DNA from: Actinomycetota bacterium
GTDB taxonomy: Bacteria; Actinomycetota; Actinomycetes; Actinomycetales; Microbacteriaceae
Direction of reading: 5' to 3'
DNA: 45,463 nucleotides
Assembly (NCBI GenBank): GCA_018268515.1
Contig: JAFDWK010000059.1
Coordinates: 1 to 45,463 of the forward strand
Part shown: one piece after another, positions 41,331 to 45,463 of the stretch
Position numbering within the stretch: the first letter of the stretch is position 1
Layout of the letters: each line of letters opens with the position of its first letter
The notes under the pieces: model-generated
The model's database searches: none
The model's input: only the letters and a program-made list of their open reading frames with translations
What the model was told of the DNA's origin: nothing
Translations under genes and position numbers: made by a program

Positions 41331-42685
41331 CAGTCCGCGGGGCCCGTGGATCCGGCGGCGTATTCCTGCAGCGGCACGGCGTCCGCCCTCCAGGCGTCGA
41401 GCGCGGGCTGGATGATCCGCCAGCACTGCTCGGCGGCATCGGCACGCACCGAGAGCGCCACGTCGCCGTCGAGGATCTCGCTGAGCACCTCGGTGTAGGC
41501 CAGCAGCGTGCCCTTGCCGAGCGGGGTGGACAGCACGTCGCGGCGCAGCGCGAAGGGGTCGTCGCCGCCGTTCACGTTGAGCTCGAGGTCGATCCGGTCG
41601 GGGCCGAGCGTGAACCGCAGCACGCCGCCGTCGGGCGGGGTGCCGGTGAGGCCGCCCGGGAGGTGCCGCACCGGACGGAAGGTGACCACGATCTCGGCAC
41701 GACGCTCGGCGAGCGCCTTGCCGCTGCGCAGCGTGAACGGCACCCCCGCCCAGCGCGCGGTCTGCACCTCGCAGGTGATCTCCGCGAGCGTCTCGGTGCC
41801 GCGGGACGGATCCACGCCCTCCTCGTCTGCGTAGGACGGCACCGGCCGGTCGTCGCTGGTGCCGGCCGTATACCGTGCCCGACGGGTGGAGTGCGCGGGG
41901 TCGTCGCCGAGGATCCGGGTCGCGCGCAGGGCCGCGGCCATCGCGTCGCGCAGATCCACCTCGTCCAGATCCGCGGGCTGCTCCATCGCGAGGATCGCGA
42001 GCACCTGCAGCAGGTGGCTCTGGATCATGTCGATCAGGGCGCCGGCCTTGTCGTAGTACCGCGCTCGATGTTCCAGGGCGAGCGCCTCGTCGTAGCGCAC
42101 CAGCACCGACTGCACGTGGTCGGCCGACCAGACCGGCTCGATGAGCCGGTTCGCGAAGCGTACGCCCATGACGTTGAGGATCGTGGACCGGCCGAGGAAG
42201 TGGTCGACGCGGAACACCTGGTTCTCCGGCACGATCCGCGCGACCAGGGCGTTCAGTGCGGCGGCGCTCTGCTCGTCGCTGCCGAACGGCTTCTCCAGCG
42301 CCAGCACCGTGTTCTCCGGGAGCGGGATGTCGACGAGCTTCTCGCACGCGGCGACCGCGATCGCGGGCGGGAGGGCGAAGTAGATCACCAGCGCCCCGTC
42401 GATGCCGGCGATGAGGCCCGCCAGGGAGTCGTGGTCGGTGACGTCGGCGCGGACGTAGGTCGTCCCGGCGATCCGCGGCACCTGATCCTCCGCGTCGACC
42501 GAGGCGAAGGCGGTGCGCACCGCCTCCTGCCAGCGCTCGTCGGACCAGTCGTCGGATCCGGCTCCGTGCAGCACGAGCGCGCGATCGGGCTGCCGCTTGA
42601 GCAGCTGGGCGATCGCCGGGAGCAGGAGGCGGGAGGTGAGATCGCCGGAAGCGCCGAGGATGAGCAGCGTCGTCGGAGTGGTCAT
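41312..42685 (-). CDS. zwf: Glucose-6-phosphate dehydrogenase
   Basis: The 457-residue protein converts glucose-6-phosphate to 6-phosphogluconolactone with NAD(P)+ in the oxidative pentose phosphate path. The dinucleotide fold starts LLILGASGDLTSRLLLPAI. ALEKPFGSD (substrate-binding Lys) and RVDHFLGRSTILNVMGVRFAN (near residue 158) correspond to the family EKPFG and RIDHYLGKE motifs; the change to FLGRS is unusual. The C-terminal half has EVQTARWAGVPFTLRSGKAL, matching the RWxGVPFxLRxGKxL motif. The ATG at 42685 starts MTTPTTLLILG; an upstream extension to 42817 runs through a palindrome and is not credible. The gene sits alone, so it may be a second, non-operonic zwf paralogue. Its stop lies in the minisatellite. 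Confidence 0.92.
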   Translation of the reverse strand: MTTPTTLLILGASGDLTSRLLLPAIAQLLKRQPDRALVLHGAGSDDWSDERWQEAVRTAFASVDAEDQVPRIAGTTYVRADVTDHDSLAGLIAGIDGALVIYFALPPAIAVAACEKLVDIPLPENTVLALEKPFGSDEQSAAALNALVARIVPENQVFRVDHFLGRSTILNVMGVRFANRLIEPVWSADHVQSVLVRYDEALALEHRARYYDKAGALIDMIQSHLLQVLAILAMEQPADLDEVDLRDAMAAALRATRILGDDPAHSTRRARYTAGTSDDRPVPSYADEEGVDPSRGTETLAEITCEVQTARWAGVPFTLRSGKALAERRAEIVVTFRPVRHLPGGLTGTPPDGGVLRFTLGPDRIDLELNVNGGDDPFALRRDVLSTPLGKGTLLAYTEVLSEILDGDVALSVRADAAEQCWRIIQPALDAWRADAVPLQEYAAGSTGPADWATSRG

Positions 42686-42788
42686 GCGCCCCACGATACG
42701 GTCCGGCACCCTGATCTGTCGCGGAACCGGATCCGGATCCGCCCTGTCGTGCTCGGCAGCGCGCCCTGCGACGCGCGCGCCTTCCCTC

Positions 42789-42853
42789 GAGAAACCACAT
42801 TCCGCATGAGACACCACGGCAGGGATGGTGTCTCATGCTAGAAGTGGTTTCTC
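42789..42853. other. Long two-part palindrome between divergent genes
   Basis: GAGAAACCAC (42789-42798) pairs with GTGGTTTCTC (42844-42853), and GCATGAGACACCA (42804-42816) pairs with TGGTGTCTCATGC (42826-42838). Symmetric 5-base bulges and a 9-base loop separate them. The 65-base structure stands in the 222-base gap between the dehydrogenase and GH15 genes. It may be a dispersed palindromic repeat, a two-site operator or a cruciform-prone element. Confidence 0.85.
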
Positions 42854-42907
42854 GCATGCGGGCGGTGGGGGCGGGGTCCGAACAGGAGAGCGTGCGAGAC
42901 TGCGGAT

Positions 42908-44713
42908 ATGCCCGCCTCCCCGATCGAGGACTACGCGCTGCTGAGCGACGGGCGCACCGCGGCGCTCGTCTCCCGCGCCGGCGCCATCGACTGGTTCTGC
43001 GCGCCGCGGCTGGATTCGGCCTCGCTGTTCGGTGCGCTGCTCGGCGACGGCGAGCACGGGCACTGGATCCTGCGGCCGGAGGACCCGGCCGCCACCGCGA
43101 CCCGGCGCTACGACGGCGACACGTTCTGCCTGGTGACGCGATGGGAGGGCGCCGACGGCGGCGTGGCCGAGGTGCGCGAGTGGATGCCGATCGCGGTCGG
43201 CGCGTCGGCGGAGGACGCGGAGCGCACCGACATCATCCGTCAGATCAGGGGGGTGCGCGGTACGGTCGCCTTCCGGCAGGAGCTCCGACTGCGCTTCGAC
43301 TACGCGCGCGCGGTGCCCTGGGTGCGCCAGACCGGCACCGCGAAGTCGCCGGAGCTCACCGCGACGGCCGGCCCCGATGCCGTGGTGGTGCGCGGGCCCG
43401 CCCTGCACCCGCACGGCCGCAGCCACCTCGGCACCGTCGGGGTCGCGGCCGGCGAGAGCGTCGATCTCACGCTCACCTGGTTCCCGTCGTACCGGCCCAC
43501 GCCCGCCCCGCTCGACCCCGCCGCGTGCGAGCAGGGCACCCGCGGCTGGTGGCGGGAGTGGGCGGACCGCATGCACGAGCACGGCCCGTACCGCGACGCG
43601 GTGCGCCGGTCGAAGCTGGTGCTGCGCGCGCTCACCAATCGCGAGACCGGCGGCATCGCTGCGGCGGCGACCACGTCGCTGCCTGAGGACTTCGGCGGGG
43701 TGCGCAACTGGGACTACCGCTATGTATGGCTGCGGGACGCCGCGCTCACGCTGGAGGCGCTGCTCGCGCACGGCCTGGGCGTCGGCGCCGACTCCTGGCG
43801 GGACTGGCTGGTGCGCGCGGTGGCGGGGGATCCGGCCGACCTGCAGATCATGTACGGGCTGGCGGGGGAGCGCGACCTGCTCGAGCGCGAGATGCCCTCG
43901 CTGCCCGGCTATGCCGGATCCGCCCCGGTCCGTGTCGGGAACGGCGCGGCGCAGCAGTATCAGGCCGATGTGATCGGCGAGGTCATGGTGACGCTCGCCG
44001 CCGCGCGCCGTGCGGGTCTCGCCGAGTCGATGCGGTCCTGGTCGCTGCAGCGCATGCTGCTGCACCATGCCGAGAAGCAGCTCGATCGTCCGGACAACGG
44101 CATGTGGGAGATCCGCGGGGAACGGCGCTTCTTCACCCACTCCCGGGTGATGCTCTGGGCCGCGTTCGACCGCGGGGTGCGCGCCGTCGAGGAGGACGGC
44201 GAGACCGGCCCGGCGGAGCACTGGGCTGCGCTGCGCGACCGGCTGCGCGCCGAGATCGACGAGCGCGGCGTGCGCGACGGGCGCTTCGTGCAGCACGACG
44301 CCACGGATGAGGTCGACGCCTCGCTGCTGCTGATCCCGCGCACGGGCTTCTGCGCCCCGGACGATCCCCGGATGCTCGCGACGGTGGAGCGCATCGAGCA
44401 GACGCTGATGAGCGACGGCCTGCTCATGCGCTACCGCACCGCGTCGGGCGTGGACGGGCTGAGCGGCACCGAGAACCCGTTCCTGGCGTGCTCGTTCTGG
44501 CTCGTGGAGCAGTATGCGGTGACGGGGAGGGCGCCCGAGGCGCGCGCCCTGATGGACCGGCTCTGCGGGTTGCGCAACGACGTCGGCCTGCTGAGCGAGG
44601 AGTACGACCCGGTCGGTGCGCGGCAGGCGGGCAACACCCCGCAGGCGTTCTCGCACCTGTCGCTGATCCGGGCGGCGGACGCGCTCGCCGCGGGCCGGCA
44701 CCACCGGCGCTGA
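42908..44713 (+). CDS. Glycoside hydrolase family 15 (glucoamylase/trehalase-like)
   Basis: This 601-residue cytosolic enzyme has no signal peptide. An N-terminal beta-sandwich (IEDYALLSDGRTAALVSRAG, AIDWFCAPRLDSASLFGAL) is followed by an (alpha/alpha)6 barrel. GH15 motifs are RNWDYRYVWLRDAAL (~266-280), GNGAAQQYQADVIGEV, RPDNGMWEIRGERRFFTHS with the likely catalytic Glu, and LLSEEYDP with the second Glu, then GNTPQAFSH. Length and layout match the actinobacterial GH15 trehalases and glucoamylases; which sugar is cut cannot be told from sequence alone. ATG 42908 follows GCGGAT, a weak site. It is divergent from the dehydrogenase, so a shared role in glucose supply is plausible. Confidence 0.92.
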   Translation: MPASPIEDYALLSDGRTAALVSRAGAIDWFCAPRLDSASLFGALLGDGEHGHWILRPEDPAATATRRYDGDTFCLVTRWEGADGGVAEVREWMPIAVGASAEDAERTDIIRQIRGVRGTVAFRQELRLRFDYARAVPWVRQTGTAKSPELTATAGPDAVVVRGPALHPHGRSHLGTVGVAAGESVDLTLTWFPSYRPTPAPLDPAACEQGTRGWWREWADRMHEHGPYRDAVRRSKLVLRALTNRETGGIAAAATTSLPEDFGGVRNWDYRYVWLRDAALTLEALLAHGLGVGADSWRDWLVRAVAGDPADLQIMYGLAGERDLLEREMPSLPGYAGSAPVRVGNGAAQQYQADVIGEVMVTLAAARRAGLAESMRSWSLQRMLLHHAEKQLDRPDNGMWEIRGERRFFTHSRVMLWAAFDRGVRAVEEDGETGPAEHWAALRDRLRAEIDERGVRDGRFVQHDATDEVDASLLLIPRTGFCAPDDPRMLATVERIEQTLMSDGLLMRYRTASGVDGLSGTENPFLACSFWLVEQYAVTGRAPEARALMDRLCGLRNDVGLLSEEYDPVGARQAGNTPQAFSHLSLIRAADALAAGRHHRR

Positions 44714-44718
44714 TGCGG

Positions 44719-44752
44719 GAACGCCCTCCCCGCGTCGGCGGAGAGGGCGTTC
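44719..44752. terminator. Bidirectional hairpin terminator
   Basis: GAACGCCCTC and GAGGGCGTTC form a perfect 10-bp stem between the convergent GH15 and nitroreductase genes, so it can end both transcripts. Confidence 0.8.
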
Positions 44753-44765
44753 GGATCCGGTCGGA

Positions 44766-45350
44766 TCAGGCGTTGACGATGAGGGTCTCGGCGATCGGAC
44801 GGCGCTCGCGCGGCGCGTTCTCGCGCTGCTGCAGCTCCGCCGTCGCGGTGCGGATGTCGCCCAGCTCGCCCACGGCCATGACCGAGATCGGGGTGAAGTC
44901 GCCGCCCAGGTCGAACGCGGCGGAGATCGCGTCGCGGTCGAAGCCGCCCATCTGGTGGGTGGACAGGCCGTTCGCGTGCGCCTGCACGGTGAAGTGCGCG
45001 GCCGCCTGGCCGGTGTCGTAGAGGGCCCAGGTCATGGGCTGGCCGTCGCGCGTGGTCTCGGCCACGAACACGACGAGCAGGGCGGCGTCTCCCGCCCAGG
45101 CGCTGTTGAAGCCGGCCAGCGTGCCGAGGACCTTGGCGTGCGCCTCGGACCCGCGGCGGGCGACGATCACGCGCCAGGGCTGCGTGTTGGCGGCGGTGGG
45201 CGCCCAGCGCGCGGCCTCGAGGGCGCTGGCCAGGGCGTCCTCGTCGATGGTTGCGGCGGCGTCGAAGATACGGGTGCTCCAGCGCTCGGCGAGGACGTCG
45301 AGGATCGGGGCGTCGGTGACCGCGGTGCGGTCGAGGGCGGGCGTGCTCAT
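44766..45350 (-). CDS. FMN-dependent nitroreductase family protein
   Basis: This 194-residue flavoprotein has the family hallmarks: RWSTRIFD (phosphate-binding Arg-Ser-x-Arg type start), ARWAPTAANTQPWRVIVARR (FMN-binding Ser/Thr-Asn-x-Gln-Pro-Trp), a central helix DTGQAAAHFTVQAHANGL and STHQMGGFD. It resembles the small reductases that use NAD(P)H to reduce quinones or nitro compounds; the physiological substrate is unknown. The ATG at 45350 is followed by STPALDRTAV. The 113 bases beyond it to the window end hold its promoter region and no other gene that I can support. Confidence 0.92.
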   Translation of the reverse strand: MSTPALDRTAVTDAPILDVLAERWSTRIFDAAATIDEDALASALEAARWAPTAANTQPWRVIVARRGSEAHAKVLGTLAGFNSAWAGDAALLVVFVAETTRDGQPMTWALYDTGQAAAHFTVQAHANGLSTHQMGGFDRDAISAAFDLGGDFTPISVMAVGELGDIRTATAELQQRENAPRERRPIAETLIVNA

Positions 45351-45463
45351 GGTGATGAGGCCTTTCGGATCGGGAACTCGGTGCGGCGGACCTCATCGTC
45401 CGTACCCCGACCCTAACAATCCATGTGTATGAATATTCCCGGACCGGATCCGACCCCGGATCC

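Noticed and set aside
42686-42817. Upstream extension of the dehydrogenase to 42817
   Set aside because: It would run through the long palindrome, and the Rossmann fold begins right after ATG 42685.

Overview
The window looks like chromosomal DNA of a high-GC actinobacterium of the Microbacteriaceae, most like Microbacterium. The reasons are the very high GC content, GTG and TTG starts, ATGA-type gene overlaps, an HspR/HAIR site upstream of a clpB-like gene, and the dispersed GGTCCCTGAGC...GACGAAGGG repeats seen in that group. The taxon is an inference from memory of such genomes; no search was run.

Region 1 (1-15268) is one compact operon whose eight gene junctions all overlap: an Fn3-repeat surface protein (5' end outside the window), MoxR AAA+ ATPase, DUF58 protein, membrane transglutaminase-like protein, PP2C phosphatase, FHA protein, transmembrane Ser/Thr kinase, a degenerate-FHA plus winged-helix-like protein, and a 1491-residue FtsK/SpoIIIE ATPase of EccC/EssC type (ubiquitin-like, FHA, two membrane segments, three ATPase modules). 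The first part resembles the Fn3/MoxR/DUF58/transglutaminase/kinase cluster described in bifidobacteria (PFNA); here it is joined to a type VII secretion motor.

Region 2 (15269-18581) holds the probable cargo: a small WXG100 protein and two larger proteins sharing a WXG100-like N-terminal domain. One carries a hydrophobic Gly/Ala-rich C-terminus and the other an alpha/beta-hydrolase (lipase/esterase) domain with a GYSQG nucleophile elbow. A small protein that may be a chaperone or immunity factor lies between them.

Region 3 (18582-35253) is an accessory zone of membrane proteins built from shuffled modules. Four carry the same ~50-residue N-terminal leucine-rich-repeat-variant-like domain (HPxxYPxLxxW) followed by different membrane or exported parts. 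Two carry the same C-terminal FHA domain. There are also a second copy of the FHA/winged-helix gene, a decayed second kinase, a PknH-sensor-like protein, a VWA protein and a small lipoprotein. A 20-bp sequence, consensus RTGGGGGATATTSCCCATCG, occurs five times. The copies precede the WXG100 gene, two of the leucine-rich-variant genes and the lipoprotein, and the pair near the lipoprotein also lies upstream of the VWA gene. This suggests that regions 2 and 3 form one regulon. My proposal is a phosphorylation-controlled type VII-like secretion system: kinase and phosphatase set phospho-Thr marks, at least four canonical FHA domains read them (one inside the motor ATPase), and the WXG100 and lipase proteins are exported.

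Region 4 (35254-45463) is housekeeping: an N-domain-less ClpB with a HAIR operator, a purine permease and an 8-oxoguanine deaminase-type amidohydrolase that share palindromic operators, a glucose-6-phosphate dehydrogenase, a GH15 glucoamylase/trehalase and a nitroreductase. No tRNA, rRNA, CRISPR array or insertion sequence was recognised. EccB, EccD, EccE and mycosin genes are not in the window.
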